Source: Marinomonas lutimaris (GTDB lineage Bacteria; Pseudomonadota; Gammaproteobacteria; Pseudomonadales; Marinomonadaceae). From it: a DNA stretch of 64,000 nucleotides. Shown piece by piece: positions 1 through 9,064 of the stretch; position 1 is the first letter of the stretch, and each line of letters starts with the position of its first letter. The stretch covers positions 62,001-126,000 of the forward strand of contig NZ_JAHLLW010000006.1 of assembly GCF_019426345.1 (NCBI RefSeq), given 5' to 3'. Below the pieces are notes generated by a model. The model was given only the letters and a program-made list of their open reading frames with translations. It had not been told where the DNA came from and ran no database searches. A program made the position numbers and the translations under genes.

Positions 1-302
1 AGCCAATCCGCCAAGGCTTCTTCCAACGCTTGATGGGGAGCCAAATGACCACATACTAAGTGAGACGAACCACCACCAACACCATAAGCTTGAGCCGTAT
101 CATTTAGCGCTTTAATTAGCTTCGGATGATTGGCTAAACCTAGGTAATCGTTCGAGCAAAATGCCGTATAATCTTGAGACTGTATTTGAGTATGCGGAAT
201 TTGAGGACTATCTAGCGTAATGGTACGACGCATTAAGTCTTGTTGGCGGCGCTCTTCAAGCGCCGCCAACACCCAGTCCGGCGTATTAGACGCTGGCTTC
301 AT
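1..302 (-). CDS. bioF: 8-amino-7-oxononanoate synthase, N-terminal part (cut by window edge)
   Basis: PLP-dependent enzyme that condenses pimeloyl-ACP with alanine in biotin synthesis. Only about 100 N-terminal residues are inside the window. Translating the minus strand from the ATG at 302 gives a typical BioF start (residues beginning [19 protein letters not shown]), then the family motifs [10 protein letters not shown] and [14 protein letters not shown]. The start overlaps the 3' end of bioB by 17 bases, so the two are translationally coupled in one operon. The missing C-terminus is due to the window edge, not to decay. Confidence 0.93.
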   Translation of the reverse strand, partial: MKPASNTPDWVLAALEERRQQDLMRRTITLDSPQIPHTQIQSQDYTAFCSNDYLGLANHPKLIKALNDTAQAYGVGGGSSHLVCGHLAPHQALEEALADW

Positions 303-1395
303 AAAACAACTTAGACTCTTCTTGTTTTACTGCTTGCGCTGCAATAGCTTCAGCCACCGCTGCATCTGAATGCTCTTCACGCTTCTCTGGATTAATGCCC
401 AAATTAGCAAACAACGCCATGTCTTTATCGGCTTCTGGGTTGCCAGTAGTAAGCAGCTTTTCACCGTAGAAAATAGAGTTTGCACCCGCCATAAAACACA
501 AAGCTTGAGTTTGCTCATTCATGCCTTGGCGACCAGCAGACAATCGAACATGTGATTTAGGCATCAAAATACGCGCTACTGCAATCGTACGAATAAATTC
601 AAACGTATCTAGATCATCAACATTTTCTAACGGCGTTCCTTCCACCTTAACCAACATATTGATTGGCACACTTTCCGGATGTGGAGCCATTTGAGAAAGT
701 TGGCGCAACAAACCCACACGGTCTTTTTGCTCTTCCCCCATGCCCATAATACCGCCACAGCAAAGCTTGATTCCTGAATCACGAACACGAGACAGCGTGT
801 CTAAACGATCTTGATAAGTACGAGTGGTAATAATGCTGTCGTAGAACTCAGCAGAGGTATCTAGGTTGTGGTTGTAATAATCCAAACCTACATCTGATAA
901 ACGCTTTGCTTGATCATCATTTAACGAACCTAGCGTCACACAAGACTCTAAACCTAAAGACTTAACGCCCTTAATCATCTCTAGCACATAAGGGAAATCT
1001 TTCTCGGAAGGATGCTTCCATGCGGCGCCCATGCAAAAACGGCTTGCACCTTTTTCTTTTGCTAAAGCGGCTTCTTCAAGCACCTTCTGCACTTCCATTA
1101 ACTTTTCTTTTTCAAGTTCAGTATTGTAATGACCACTTTGCGGGCAGTACTTACAGTCTTCTGGACAAGCGCCAGTTTTGATCGATAAAAGCGTACTTAC
1201 CTGTACTTCATTTGGCGCAAAATTATCTCTATGGACAGTCTGAGCACGAAACATCAAATCCATAAAGGGCAAATCGAACAACGCTTTTATTTCTGCATGG
1301 GTCCAATCAAAACGCGGTGCGCTCACATTATTTGTAGGCAGAGCGCTTGCGGACATATTCGCTACAGACGTGTTTGTAGACATACTTAAAGACAT
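286..1395 (-). CDS. bioB: Biotin synthase (radical SAM)
   Basis: Inserts sulfur into dethiobiotin to make biotin, using one 4Fe-4S and one 2Fe-2S cluster. The radical-SAM motif is visible as [10 protein letters not shown] about 75 residues in, after the conserved [13 protein letters not shown] stretch. Length is 369 aa; the family is usually about 320-350, the extra being a low-complexity Ser/Ala/Asn-rich N-terminus of about 28 residues. The first ATG (1395) is preceded by GAGG five bases upstream and is kept; an ATG four codons in is also possible. First gene of the minus-strand bioB-bioF operon. Its promoter and a BirA-like operator lie across the start of the divergent comF. Confidence 0.97.
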   Translation of the reverse strand: MSLSMSTNTSVANMSASALPTNNVSAPRFDWTHAEIKALFDLPFMDLMFRAQTVHRDNFAPNEVQVSTLLSIKTGACPEDCKYCPQSGHYNTELEKEKLMEVQKVLEEAALAKEKGASRFCMGAAWKHPSEKDFPYVLEMIKGVKSLGLESCVTLGSLNDDQAKRLSDVGLDYYNHNLDTSAEFYDSIITTRTYQDRLDTLSRVRDSGIKLCCGGIMGMGEEQKDRVGLLRQLSQMAPHPESVPINMLVKVEGTPLENVDDLDTFEFIRTIAVARILMPKSHVRLSAGRQGMNEQTQALCFMAGANSIFYGEKLLTTGNPEADKDMALFANLGINPEKREEHSDAAVAEAIAAQAVKQEESKLFYEASV

Positions 1396-1428
1396 AGTAT
1401 CCTCGATCCAGAAAAAATTAATGGAGCA

Positions 1429-1456
1429 ATACTAATGGACTGGAAGAAACTGTCAA
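1429..1456 (-). promoter_or_regulatory. Sigma70-type promoter for bioBF
   Basis: On the minus strand a perfect -35 TTGACA (1451-1456) is followed after 16 bases by TAGTAT (1429-1434). This puts the start of transcription about 27 bases before the bioB ATG. The -35 lies inside the divergent comF reading frame, because the two start codons are only 39 bases apart. Confidence 0.65.
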
Positions 1457-2181
1457 CCACAAAAATAACACAAGTTTACAAGAGTATATTTTTAGACCTA
1501 TGCTATATTTGCAATGCAAAAGCTCAAAACACACTTTGCAAATCCTGCCATGAAGGCTTTCCTGCCAACCTAAATCATTGTCAGCACTGCAAACGCCCAA
1601 CTCAAAAATCCAGCATTTTGTGCGGACAATGCCAAAGCAGCCAACCTGCCTATCAAGTATGTATCGCGCCCTATCGCTTTGAAGGAATCATAAAAACACT
1701 CATCCATAGCATTAAATTTAATCAAGGAACTCATTACATAAGACCACTCATTTACCTATTGAGCGAACACCTCATTGAGTCATATTCGTCTGAAAGCTGG
1801 CCAGAACAGATACTCTATGTACCCAGTCATCCAAGCCGAATCAAGGAGCGTGGATTTTGCCAAACAAAAGCCATGACAACCCAGCTAACGAGAAACCTTA
1901 AAGAGCTTCTGGGCGAAAAATGCCCAGCTATTCCTAAAAACAATCCACTAAGAAAAATTAAAAACACTAAAGCCCAACACTCACTAAGTCGAAAGGAGCG
2001 ATTAAAAAGCCCTCAAAGTAGCTATCAGCTTGATGGACCTATCGCCAAACATGTAGCCTTATTTGACGATGTAATGACGACAGGAAGCACGATAGAGAAC
2101 TGCACCAAACTGTTATTAAAAGCAGGCGCAGAACGAGTGGATGTTTGGGTGATTGCCCGAACGCCTGATAAAGAATATTAA
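1435..2181 (+). CDS. comF: ComF-family phosphoribosyltransferase-like protein
   Basis: ComF/GntX family protein, linked in other bacteria to DNA uptake and use of external DNA; its biochemical role is unsettled. 248 aa. The N-terminal third has paired CxxC motifs (CYIC, CKSC, CQHC, CGQC), typical of a zinc-binding segment. The C-terminal type I phosphoribosyltransferase fold carries the PRPP-loop sequence LFDDVMTTGSTI. The start at 1435 is supported by GGAG eight bases upstream. Divergent from bioB, a common arrangement in gammaproteobacteria; bioA follows 76 bases later on the same strand. Confidence 0.93.
   Translation: MDWKKLSTTKITQVYKSIFLDLCYICNAKAQNTLCKSCHEGFPANLNHCQHCKRPTQKSSILCGQCQSSQPAYQVCIAPYRFEGIIKTLIHSIKFNQGTHYIRPLIYLLSEHLIESYSSESWPEQILYVPSHPSRIKERGFCQTKAMTTQLTRNLKELLGEKCPAIPKNNPLRKIKNTKAQHSLSRKERLKSPQSSYQLDGPIAKHVALFDDVMTTGSTIENCTKLLLKAGAERVDVWVIARTPDKEY
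1450..1481 (-). promoter_or_regulatory. Putative BirA (biotin repressor) operator within comF
   Basis: Minus strand reads TTGTAAACT, 14 bases, GGTTGACAG. The known proteobacterial BirA site is TTGTAAACC, 14-16 bases, GGTTTACAA, so the half-sites match 8/9 and 7/9 with the expected spacing. The proximal half overlaps the bioB -35 box, as expected for repression by biotinyl-AMP-bound BirA. It sits inside codons 6-16 of comF. Function is inferred from pattern and position only. Confidence 0.65.
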
Positions 2182-2217
2182 TAATAAGAAAAAATATCAG
2201 CCTAGCCACAGAAGACA

Positions 2218-2245
2218 GCTTTGTTTACTATGCCGTCAACAAAGC
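2218..2245 (+). promoter_or_regulatory. Inverted repeat just upstream of bioA
   Basis: Arms GCTTTGTTTAC and GTCAACAAAGC (10 of 11 pairs) around a six-base loop, ending 12 bases before the bioA ATG. It could be an operator or an RNA hairpin near the ribosome binding site. It does not match the BirA consensus well enough to name a regulator. Confidence 0.4.
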
Positions 2246-2257
2246 AATGGTGACGTT

Positions 2258-3544
2258 ATGAAAACAGATCAAGAATACCTAGATTTAGACAAGCAACTCC
2301 TGTGGCACCCATACACGTCTATGAGCAAGCCCAGTCCACACTTCCTTGTTGAAAAAGCTTCGGGCTGCGAAATAACCCTCAGCGATGGACGCACACTAAT
2401 CGATGGTATGTCTTCTTGGTGGAGTGTTATCCACGGCTACAATCACCCAACCATGAATGCGGCTATCCAAGAACAATTATCACAATTTTCACATGTAATG
2501 TTTGGAGGGCTAACCCACAAACCCGCCATTGAACTCGCCGAAAAGCTCATCACAATTACTCCTACTGAGTTACAACGTGTTTTCTTCTCCGACTCAGGCT
2601 CAGTTTCTGTTGAAGTTGCCCTAAAAATGGCCATCCAATATTGGAATGCCCAAGGCAAACCTGACAAGCAATTTTTCGTCAGTCCAAAAAGCGGCTATCA
2701 CGGCGACACATTCGCAGCCATGTCAGTGTGTGACCCTGAAAACGGCATGCACAGCTTATTCACTGGCGCACTAACAAAGCAATTCTTCATCTCACCACCA
2801 CCAACTGGCTTGAACGCACCAATAAAAGCCGAATACCTTGACGAAGTTCGTAAGGTGTTTGAGGAAAACCACCAACGTATAGCAGGCTTCATTATCGAGC
2901 CCGTTGTACAAAATGCTGGCGGTATGCGTTTTTATAACCCGGAGTATTTAAATCTGATTCGAGCACTTTGCGATGAATTCGAGATACTCTTAATTTTCGA
3001 CGAAATTGCTACAGGTTTTGGTCGAACGGGCAAGCTTTTTGCCACAGATCATAGCAATATCTGCCCAGATATAATGTGCGTTGGCAAAGCCTTAACCGGC
3101 GGTTACATGACGCTGGCTGCCACTTTAACAAACGATAAAGTGGCACTTGGTATAAGTGACAATGGTGGCGTATTTATGCATGGGCCAACCTTCATGGGAA
3201 ACCCTCTCGCCTGCTCCGCCGCTAACGCAAGCTTATCTATTTTAAGTAAGTACAATATTCCAGAAAAAATCACCCAGCTAGAAACCTGGATGAAAGAAGC
3301 CCTAGAGCCATGTGGGCAGCTCGAACAAGTAAAAGAAGTCCGTTGCCTTGGCGGTATTGGTGTTGTTGAGTTAAAAAACGCGGTCAACTTACACGAAATA
3401 CAACCAAAACTCGTTGAACTAGGCGTATGGGTACGCCCTTTCGGTAAACTTATTTACTTGATGCCACCTTATGTAATCAGTAAAGAGCAAATTAATATTC
3501 TTGGTAAAGCCATTTATCAAGTCACTAGCGAACTCCCCAGCTAA
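2258..3544 (+). CDS. bioA: Adenosylmethionine-8-amino-7-oxononanoate aminotransferase
   Basis: PLP enzyme that moves the amino group of S-adenosylmethionine to KAPA, giving DAPA in biotin synthesis. 428 aa from the ATG at 2258 (MKTDQEYLDLDKQLLWHPYTSM), the expected length for BioA. The upstream in-frame extension from 2153 overlaps comF and has no homology-like sequence, so it is left out. Class III aminotransferase features: WHPYTSM at the N-terminus, LIFDEIATGFGRTG, and the PLP lysine in CVGKALTGGYMT. Followed by an intrinsic terminator. Confidence 0.97.
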   Translation: MKTDQEYLDLDKQLLWHPYTSMSKPSPHFLVEKASGCEITLSDGRTLIDGMSSWWSVIHGYNHPTMNAAIQEQLSQFSHVMFGGLTHKPAIELAEKLITITPTELQRVFFSDSGSVSVEVALKMAIQYWNAQGKPDKQFFVSPKSGYHGDTFAAMSVCDPENGMHSLFTGALTKQFFISPPPTGLNAPIKAEYLDEVRKVFEENHQRIAGFIIEPVVQNAGGMRFYNPEYLNLIRALCDEFEILLIFDEIATGFGRTGKLFATDHSNICPDIMCVGKALTGGYMTLAATLTNDKVALGISDNGGVFMHGPTFMGNPLACSAANASLSILSKYNIPEKITQLETWMKEALEPCGQLEQVKEVRCLGGIGVVELKNAVNLHEIQPKLVELGVWVRPFGKLIYLMPPYVISKEQINILGKAIYQVTSELPS

Positions 3545-3559
3545 ACCAAATATAAATAA

Positions 3560-3593
3560 AAAGGCCTTTGATAAATAACTATCAAAGGCCTTT
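3560..3593. terminator. Bidirectional intrinsic terminator between bioA and the chemoreceptor gene
   Basis: Perfect 14-base arms (AAAGGCCTTTGATA and its complement) around a six-base loop. The minus-strand side is followed by a T-rich run (TTTTTATTTAT), making it strongest for the chemoreceptor gene; bioA converges on it. Confidence 0.8.
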
Positions 3594-3624
3594 AAAATCA
3601 AACTATCAAAATCACATTATTCTT

Positions 3625-5187
3625 TTACTGCTTCATTCGCTCAGCAAGATTCCCCTGCTCGTAAGCCTCTTCTTCAATGTGACTAATATTTATTACGATG
3701 CTTTCTGCTTGTTCAATACTATGAATACTCAACTGATCAACATCATGCATCTTATCATTCAGGTCTCTAGCCACACCCGCCTGTTCTTCCGAGGAGACGT
3801 TAATCTGTGCAGTCATTTCAACAACGCGCTTTATAGCGGACTCTATATCACTCATTTTTTGAGCCACTTTATTCACACTATCAACACCCTCTTGCGCGAC
3901 TGCTGTGCCTTTATCGATTGTATTTGTGACGTCTAGAGTATTTCGCTTTAATTCTTCCGTCATGCTATTAATGTTTTGCGTAGCATTTTGAGTACGTATC
4001 GCCAACGCACGAACCTCATCAGCAACCACAGCAAAGCCACGACCTGCCTCACCCGCACGAGCAGACTCAATCGCCGCATTCAAGGCAAGCAAGTTAGTCT
4101 GCTCTGCAATGCCACTAATGGAATTCACCACCTCATTAATGCTATCACTGCGCTCTGCCAATATGGCCACTACTTTTTTAGCCTCAGAAATATCCTGATA
4201 AACCTGACGCATGGTCTCACCTGTTTGCTGAGCCAATAAACGGCTTTCACGGGACAAACCACCCACAGACTCAGTTGCCTCAACCGCTACATGAATGTGC
4301 TCTGCAACATGAGTTACGCTAGATAATAGTTGAGAGCTAGCAGCAACTACTTCCTGAAAGGTATTACGCTGTTTATTAAAGTTAGCCAGATTTGTCGTCA
4401 CACTTGCCTTCGCACCCGACGCTCTTTGACGAAGCTGCAAAGCACCTTCTTTTAGACGATACCGAAAGGTATTACCTGCAGCTTCTTGATGTATTTTGGC
4501 AAACTTAATGGCAGCCTTGATTCCAACGGTTTTACAGTATAAATACTGACCTATTGGATTATGTGCCTCGGACGATAAACCGGAGACAACAGAGTTCAAC
4601 GACTGAGCCTGATAATAAGCTAACCACATACCCAATAAAGCCAAAACAGGCCCAGCAATCTGCAATGCCAATACGTTAGATAATAAGCCAATAACAGCCA
4701 ATAAAATAAAGCAGGACATCAATGGCCAAGAAGCATTACTAAGATGCGCGGTTACTTTTGTCGTGGTTGGCAATAAAGCTTTCCCAGCATTAATACGATC
4801 ATAAATAGACTGAGCATGTTGAATTTCATCTCGGGTTGCCTTGCGGCGCACCGATTCATAACCAATCACTTTACTGCCGTCTAATAGCGGACTTACATGC
4901 GCACTCACCCAATAGTGATCCCCATTTTCACAGCGGTTTTTTACCAAGCCCATCCAACTCTTACCCTGTTTTAGATTGGCCCACATATCAGCAAAAACAG
5001 CTGGCGGCACATCAGGGTGGCGAATAACATTATGAGGTGCACCAATTAAAGCTTCACGCTTATAGCCGGCCACCTCACAAAAAACATCATTAACAAACGT
5101 AATGCGTCCCTTCACATCTGTACTGGAAACTAAAACATAGCTCTCAGGAAAATCATTTTCTTTATTTGTTACTGGCATCTTTCGCAT
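3625..5187 (-). CDS. PAS-domain methyl-accepting chemotaxis protein (Aer-like)
   Basis: Chemoreceptor sensing redox or another small ligand through an N-terminal PAS domain and signalling to CheA/CheW. About 520 aa. PAS domain roughly residues 10-125 ([35 protein letters not shown]), two close hydrophobic helices near 155-195 forming a membrane hairpin, then a long helical region with the highly conserved MCP tip ([31 protein letters not shown]). No periplasmic domain and no C-terminal NWETF pentapeptide. Start chosen at ATG 5187 ([12 protein letters not shown]), which has GAGAG upstream; a GTG at 5217 is possible. Monocistronic. Confidence 0.9.
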   Translation of the reverse strand: MRKMPVTNKENDFPESYVLVSSTDVKGRITFVNDVFCEVAGYKREALIGAPHNVIRHPDVPPAVFADMWANLKQGKSWMGLVKNRCENGDHYWVSAHVSPLLDGSKVIGYESVRRKATRDEIQHAQSIYDRINAGKALLPTTTKVTAHLSNASWPLMSCFILLAVIGLLSNVLALQIAGPVLALLGMWLAYYQAQSLNSVVSGLSSEAHNPIGQYLYCKTVGIKAAIKFAKIHQEAAGNTFRYRLKEGALQLRQRASGAKASVTTNLANFNKQRNTFQEVVAASSQLLSSVTHVAEHIHVAVEATESVGGLSRESRLLAQQTGETMRQVYQDISEAKKVVAILAERSDSINEVVNSISGIAEQTNLLALNAAIESARAGEAGRGFAVVADEVRALAIRTQNATQNINSMTEELKRNTLDVTNTIDKGTAVAQEGVDSVNKVAQKMSDIESAIKRVVEMTAQINVSSEEQAGVARDLNDKMHDVDQLSIHSIEQAESIVINISHIEEEAYEQGNLAERMKQ

Positions 5188-5272
5188 AAAAAGCTCTCGA
5201 TTATATTTATTTGCCACCTATCTTGTGGCTTCTTATTATTTGTAAAGATAACAAAAATACACCAATGAGGTG

Positions 5273-6649
5273 CTATTCGTCATCAAAATCTCGATATGCA
5301 TCCGGTGCTAAATCCTCAAAACGAGTATATTTACCCACAAATGCTAATCGACATGTACCAATCGGACCATTACGTTGCTTACCGATAATAATTTCCGCAA
5401 TTCCTTTATGTGGCGTATCTTCGTGATAAACCTCATCTCGATAGACAAAGGAAATAACGTCAGCATCCTGCTCGATCGCTCCAGATTCACGCAAATCGGA
5501 GTTAACCGGACGCTTGTTAGGTCGATTCTCCAAACTACGGTTAAGCTGAGAAAGCGCCACCATTGGGCATTCCATTTCTTTGGCTATGGCTTTTAGTGAT
5601 CGAGAGATTTCAGAGATTTCATTAGTACGACCTTCAGTGAAACCGGGGATCTGCATAAGCTGAAGGTAATCGACCATGATCATTGCAACGCCGCCGTGCT
5701 CACGAGCAATGCGTCGCACACGTGAACGCATTTCCGTCGGGCTGATACCACCGGTATCATCAATAAAAAGTTTGCGATCTTTGAGCATCTTAACTGCAGA
5801 CATTAATTTGTCCCAGTCCTCTTGAACCAGCTGCCCAGATCGCATTCGAGTCTGATCGATTCGACCAAGGGAAGACAGCATACGCATCATGAGTGATTCA
5901 GCAGGCATCTCCAAACTGAATACAATAACAGGCTTATCACTGATCATGGCGGCATTTTCCACCAAGTTCATCGCAAAGGTTGTTTTACCCATAGAAGGAC
6001 GACCCGCGACGATTATCAAATCAGAAGGTTGCAAACCTGCCGTCATTGCATCCAAATCAGTGAAACCAGTACTTAAGCCTGTGATAGCCCCATCTTGATG
6101 ATACAATTCATCAATTTTATCCACGGTAGCACTAAGAATATCAGCCGCAATTCGTGGCCCACCTTTTTTCTCTCCGCCTTCAGCGATTTGAAATATTTTT
6201 CGCTCAGCCTCATCTAATACTTCAGCAGCCGTCATGCCTTCTGGATGAAAAGCCCGTGCAGAAATATCGTTTGTTGTAGAAATAAGACGTCGTAAAATAG
6301 AACGCTCACGAACTATATCAGCATAGGAAGCGATGTTAGAGGCGCTTGGAGTTGCTTCGGCAACCTCAATTAAATACGCCATACCACCAATAGATTCTAG
6401 ATCGCCACGCTTATCTAATCGCTCACCAATGGTAACCACATCAATAGGCTCTGACTCATCAGCTAAGCGAGCAATAACAGTAAAAATTGCTTTATGCTCT
6501 GGACGATAAAAATCATCAGCAATAACAAGCTCGGACACCTTTTCCCAAGCCTGGGGGTCTAGCATCAATCCGCCAACAACTGAACGCTCAGCCTCAATGG
6601 AATACGGTGGTAATTTAATAGAAGCGACTTCAGAATCATTTAGTTGCAC
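5273..6649 (-). CDS. dnaB: Replicative DNA helicase DnaB
   Basis: Hexameric 5'-3' helicase that unwinds DNA ahead of the replication fork. 458 aa, normal length. N-terminal domain about 15-120 (PPYSIEAERSVVGGLMLD), RecA-like domain from about 180 with Walker A GRPSMGKTTFAMN, Walker B region VAMIMVDYLQLM and the DnaB signature RESGAIEQDADVISF. Last gene of the rpsF-rpsR-membrane gene-rplI-dnaB cluster on this strand, but a strong terminator separates it from rplI, so it probably also has its own promoter. Confidence 0.98.
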   Translation of the reverse strand: MQLNDSEVASIKLPPYSIEAERSVVGGLMLDPQAWEKVSELVIADDFYRPEHKAIFTVIARLADESEPIDVVTIGERLDKRGDLESIGGMAYLIEVAEATPSASNIASYADIVRERSILRRLISTTNDISARAFHPEGMTAAEVLDEAERKIFQIAEGGEKKGGPRIAADILSATVDKIDELYHQDGAITGLSTGFTDLDAMTAGLQPSDLIIVAGRPSMGKTTFAMNLVENAAMISDKPVIVFSLEMPAESLMMRMLSSLGRIDQTRMRSGQLVQEDWDKLMSAVKMLKDRKLFIDDTGGISPTEMRSRVRRIAREHGGVAMIMVDYLQLMQIPGFTEGRTNEISEISRSLKAIAKEMECPMVALSQLNRSLENRPNKRPVNSDLRESGAIEQDADVISFVYRDEVYHEDTPHKGIAEIIIGKQRNGPIGTCRLAFVGKYTRFEDLAPDAYRDFDDE

Positions 6650-6704
6650 GCAAAATACCCATACAAATACAGAAAAAATACAGAAAGATTAGCTTATCAC
6701 GCCA

Positions 6705-6740
6705 ACAAAAAAAGGGCATCTCGCAAAGCAAGATACCCTT
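6705..6740 (-). terminator. Intrinsic terminator after rplI
   Basis: Minus strand reads AAGGGTATCTTG, five-base loop, CGAGATGCCCTT, then seven T. The stem has two mismatched or wobble pairs. It would end most transcripts of the ribosomal-protein operon before dnaB. Confidence 0.8.
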
Positions 6741-6791
6741 CTCTTATTTAAGAAAGACTCACATCTTTCTTAAGCAATTTACCGAAGCAAA

Positions 6792-7235
6792 TTACTCAGC
6801 GATTACAGACAAAGTAACCGTTACAATAACTTCAGAGTGAAGTTGAACGTCTACTTCGAAAGAACCTGTGTGACGAATCGCGCCTTCTGGAAGACGGATT
6901 TCAGCTTTCTCTACTGCTACTTGCGTAGAAATAGCGTCAGCGATGTCACGAGTACCGATAGAACCGAAAAGCTTACCTTCATCACCAGCATTTGCAGCGA
7001 TAGTGAAAGTTTTGCCTTCTAGTGTTAGAGCACGAGCTTCAGCAGCAGCTTTACGCTCTGCAGCTTGCGCTTCAAGTTCAACACGGCGCTCTTCAAAGCT
7101 AGCCAAGTTAGCTTTAGTAGCCATTACAGCTTTTTTGTTCGGAATCAAAAAGTTACGAGCATAGCCTGGCTTAACAACTGCAACGTCACCAATACCGCCT
7201 AGCTTGTTTACTTTGTCGAGTAGAATAACTTCCAT
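6792..7235 (-). CDS. rplI: 50S ribosomal protein L9
   Basis: Large-subunit protein binding 23S rRNA. 147 aa from the ATG at 7235 ([13 protein letters not shown]), matching the family start. A GTG three codons earlier overlaps the AGAGG ribosome binding site and is rejected. Conserved [14 protein letters not shown] at the N-terminus, a long connecting helix near 45-75, and [18 protein letters not shown] in the C-terminal domain. Part of the rpsF-rpsR operon. Confidence 0.98.
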   Translation of the reverse strand: MEVILLDKVNKLGGIGDVAVVKPGYARNFLIPNKKAVMATKANLASFEERRVELEAQAAERKAAAEARALTLEGKTFTIAANAGDEGKLFGSIGTRDIADAISTQVAVEKAEIRLPEGAIRHTGSFEVDVQLHSEVIVTVTLSVIAE

Positions 7236-7257
7236 CTCGATCACCTCTAATTAATCA

Positions 7258-8118
7258 TTAGCTATCACTTGAGTTGGACGCCTTACCTTGTATTCTAGAA
7301 CGAATATCTACAAAGCTATCAATCACACAAAGTGCGACTAGAATGTTTGCAAAGTACACATTCAGGACAAAAAAACCTACAAGATAAAATGCGATCAGTC
7401 CAACAATCCCAATTTCTTTTTTTGCTAAAATACCATGCACTAGAGCGAGCCCCGGCAACACCAAAGCAGGCACAGCAGCTTGAGAAAGAATAATAAAGGA
7501 TCCGCCTAAGCTTTCACCTATTAAAATCATCCCCCCCAACACCAAACTAAACGCTACTGGTAGTCTTAACTGATGAAATTCAGTACGTAAACCGCCTGGA
7601 TTATAGAGTCCTGCTTGCCATTTTCTTGCCAAAAACAAAGAAATAATAGCAATGACCACTTGGAAGATGGATATAGCCATCACCGCTTGGTTAAAAATCA
7701 AGTTTCTATCAGGAACTTCAACACCTTCTTTCGTCAAAACACTCTGAACTAACGTTACTGCCAAATTCAAAATATCTGCCATCAAAAGAGGCTGAAGCAG
7801 TGTGCTAATAACCGCCAGAAAACTACCGACCAATAGCACCCAACTCCATGACATTGTTAATCTAAGTAAATAGCTCAACAACATCACATCAACTAACACC
7901 ATGAGTGCCGTTGCATCTCCTTGGAACATCCACAACACAAGTGCTGGTAGACAACCCCAAGCTAATACAGGTATTCCTTCTTTTACACCTTTACGAAGCA
8001 CCACCAACCCTAAGATTGCGGCCGCCAGCCAAAACATCATAGGAATTAGACCAAACACCATCACACCAATAATGGCATTTAAGCGTTTTTTCATTACCCA
8101 TTTAGCTAAACCACCCAT
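7258..8118 (-). CDS. Predicted polytopic membrane protein between rpsR and rplI
   Basis: 286 aa, almost entirely hydrophobic, with about eight to nine predicted membrane spans and a short polar C-terminal tail (QGKASNSSDS). A similar uncharacterised membrane gene occupies the same position between rpsR and rplI in pseudomonads; it resembles the YybS/DUF2232 group. Function unknown. Gaps to rpsR (21 bases) and rplI (22 bases) indicate co-transcription. The start MGGLAKWVMKKR is used; the internal ATG at MKKRLN is an alternative. Confidence 0.8.
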   Translation of the reverse strand: MGGLAKWVMKKRLNAIIGVMVFGLIPMMFWLAAAILGLVVLRKGVKEGIPVLAWGCLPALVLWMFQGDATALMVLVDVMLLSYLLRLTMSWSWVLLVGSFLAVISTLLQPLLMADILNLAVTLVQSVLTKEGVEVPDRNLIFNQAVMAISIFQVVIAIISLFLARKWQAGLYNPGGLRTEFHQLRLPVAFSLVLGGMILIGESLGGSFIILSQAAVPALVLPGLALVHGILAKKEIGIVGLIAFYLVGFFVLNVYFANILVALCVIDSFVDIRSRIQGKASNSSDS

Positions 8119-8139
8119 AAAAGCGCTTCTTTCAGCCTA

Positions 8140-8370
8140 TTAATTAAAGTGGCTGTCAGTGTAAGGAAGAATAGCAATGTAGCGAGCGCGTTTAATTGCA
8201 GTCGCTAGCTGACGCTGGTAACGAGCCTTAGTGCCAGTAATACGGCTAGGTACGATTTTACCAGTTTCAGTGATATAACCTTTCAGTGTGTCTAGATCTT
8301 TGTAATCGATCTCTTTAACGCCTTCTGCAGTAAAACGGCAGAACTTACGACGACGGAAAAAACGAGCCAT
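8140..8370 (-). CDS. rpsR: 30S ribosomal protein S18
   Basis: Small-subunit protein that pairs with S6 on the platform. 76 aa, the standard size: [13 protein letters not shown] at the start, [23 protein letters not shown] in the middle, and the basic [19 protein letters not shown] near the end. Lies 23 bases after rpsF. Confidence 0.98.
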   Translation of the reverse strand: MARFFRRRKFCRFTAEGVKEIDYKDLDTLKGYITETGKIVPSRITGTKARYQRQLATAIKRARYIAILPYTDSHFN

Positions 8371-8393
8371 GAGTGTCTCCTAATAAAAATAGA

Positions 8394-8798
8394 TTAATCT
8401 TCAGATTCTTCAGATACTTCGTCAGAATTGTCGTGGTTACGCTCTTCACGCTGAGGAGCAGAACGACGATCTTCACGACCTTCAGAAGCTTTAATAGGAG
8501 ATACGTCAGTTACCGCTTCTTTACGACGAATCACCAAGTTACGGATGATGGCATCGTTGTAGCGGAAAGTGTCGTTTAGTTCAGACAAAACACTGTCAGA
8601 ACACTCAATGTTCATAAGAACATAGTGTGCTTTGTGAATTTTGTTAATTGGGTAAGCTAGTTGACGACGACCCCAATCTTCTAGACGGTGAACTTGACCA
8701 CCATCTTCAGTGATTAGGTTAGTGTAACGCTCGACCATTGCTGGTACTTGCTCGCTTTGATCTGGGTGAACCAGAAAGACGATTTCATAATGACGCAT
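8394..8798 (-). CDS. rpsF: 30S ribosomal protein S6
   Basis: Small-subunit protein. 134 aa: [21 protein letters not shown] start, [21 protein letters not shown] core, and an acidic C-terminal tail rich in Glu/Asp (ending EVSEESED). In E. coli the tail is modified by RimK-added glutamates. First gene of the operon, with AAGGAGAG as ribosome binding site. Confidence 0.98.
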   Translation of the reverse strand: MRHYEIVFLVHPDQSEQVPAMVERYTNLITEDGGQVHRLEDWGRRQLAYPINKIHKAHYVLMNIECSDSVLSELNDTFRYNDAIIRNLVIRRKEAVTDVSPIKASEGREDRRSAPQREERNHDNSDEVSEESED

Positions 8799-8818
8799 TT
8801 AAGCTCTCCTTATGGGTT

Positions 8819-8861
8819 CTTAGTCTCCACGCTCCCCCTGTTAAAAAAGCTGTGAGACAAG
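8819..8861 (-). promoter_or_regulatory. Stem in the rpsF leader
   Basis: The 5' leader can form CTTGTCTC/GAGACTAAG (eight pairs, one bulged A) closing a loop of about 25 bases, just before the rpsF ribosome binding site. Ribosomal S6:S18 is known to bind a leader motif in many bacteria, but the CCG loop typical of that motif is not visible here, so this is only a candidate autoregulatory site. Confidence 0.3.
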
Positions 8862-8885
8862 GAGTATTGATTTACAGGGACGCGC

Positions 8886-8914
8886 ATTATATGCACTAGT
8901 GGACAATAAGTAAA
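8886..8914 (-). promoter_or_regulatory. Promoter of the rpsF operon
   Basis: Minus strand: TTTACT (8909-8914), 17 bases, consensus TATAAT (8886-8891). This gives a leader of about 80 bases before rpsF. The remaining 150 bases up to the divergent outer membrane protein gene hold no convincing gene. Confidence 0.7.
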
Positions 8915-9064
8915 CGAAATCAACCAAAGTAATGCCAACCTAACCTCACTTATCCTAAACAAGTAAGAATACAGCCTATTTTCTGTTGGCAGTTTTACAG
9001 ATCCAGCTAAAGGCAATAGAATCAGTCTATTCATAATTCACTCGACCTCACGGATACGGACATC

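Noticed and set aside
1-302. Apparent truncated bioF
   Set aside because: The gene is cut by the window boundary; the visible part is intact, so it is not a pseudogene.
2153-2257. N-terminal extension of BioA starting inside comF
   Set aside because: The 35 extra residues are basic and unlike BioA; the ATG at 2258 gives the standard length.
8810-9034. 74-codon minus-strand frame upstream of rpsF
   Set aside because: It overlaps the rpsF promoter and leader and shows no protein-like conservation.
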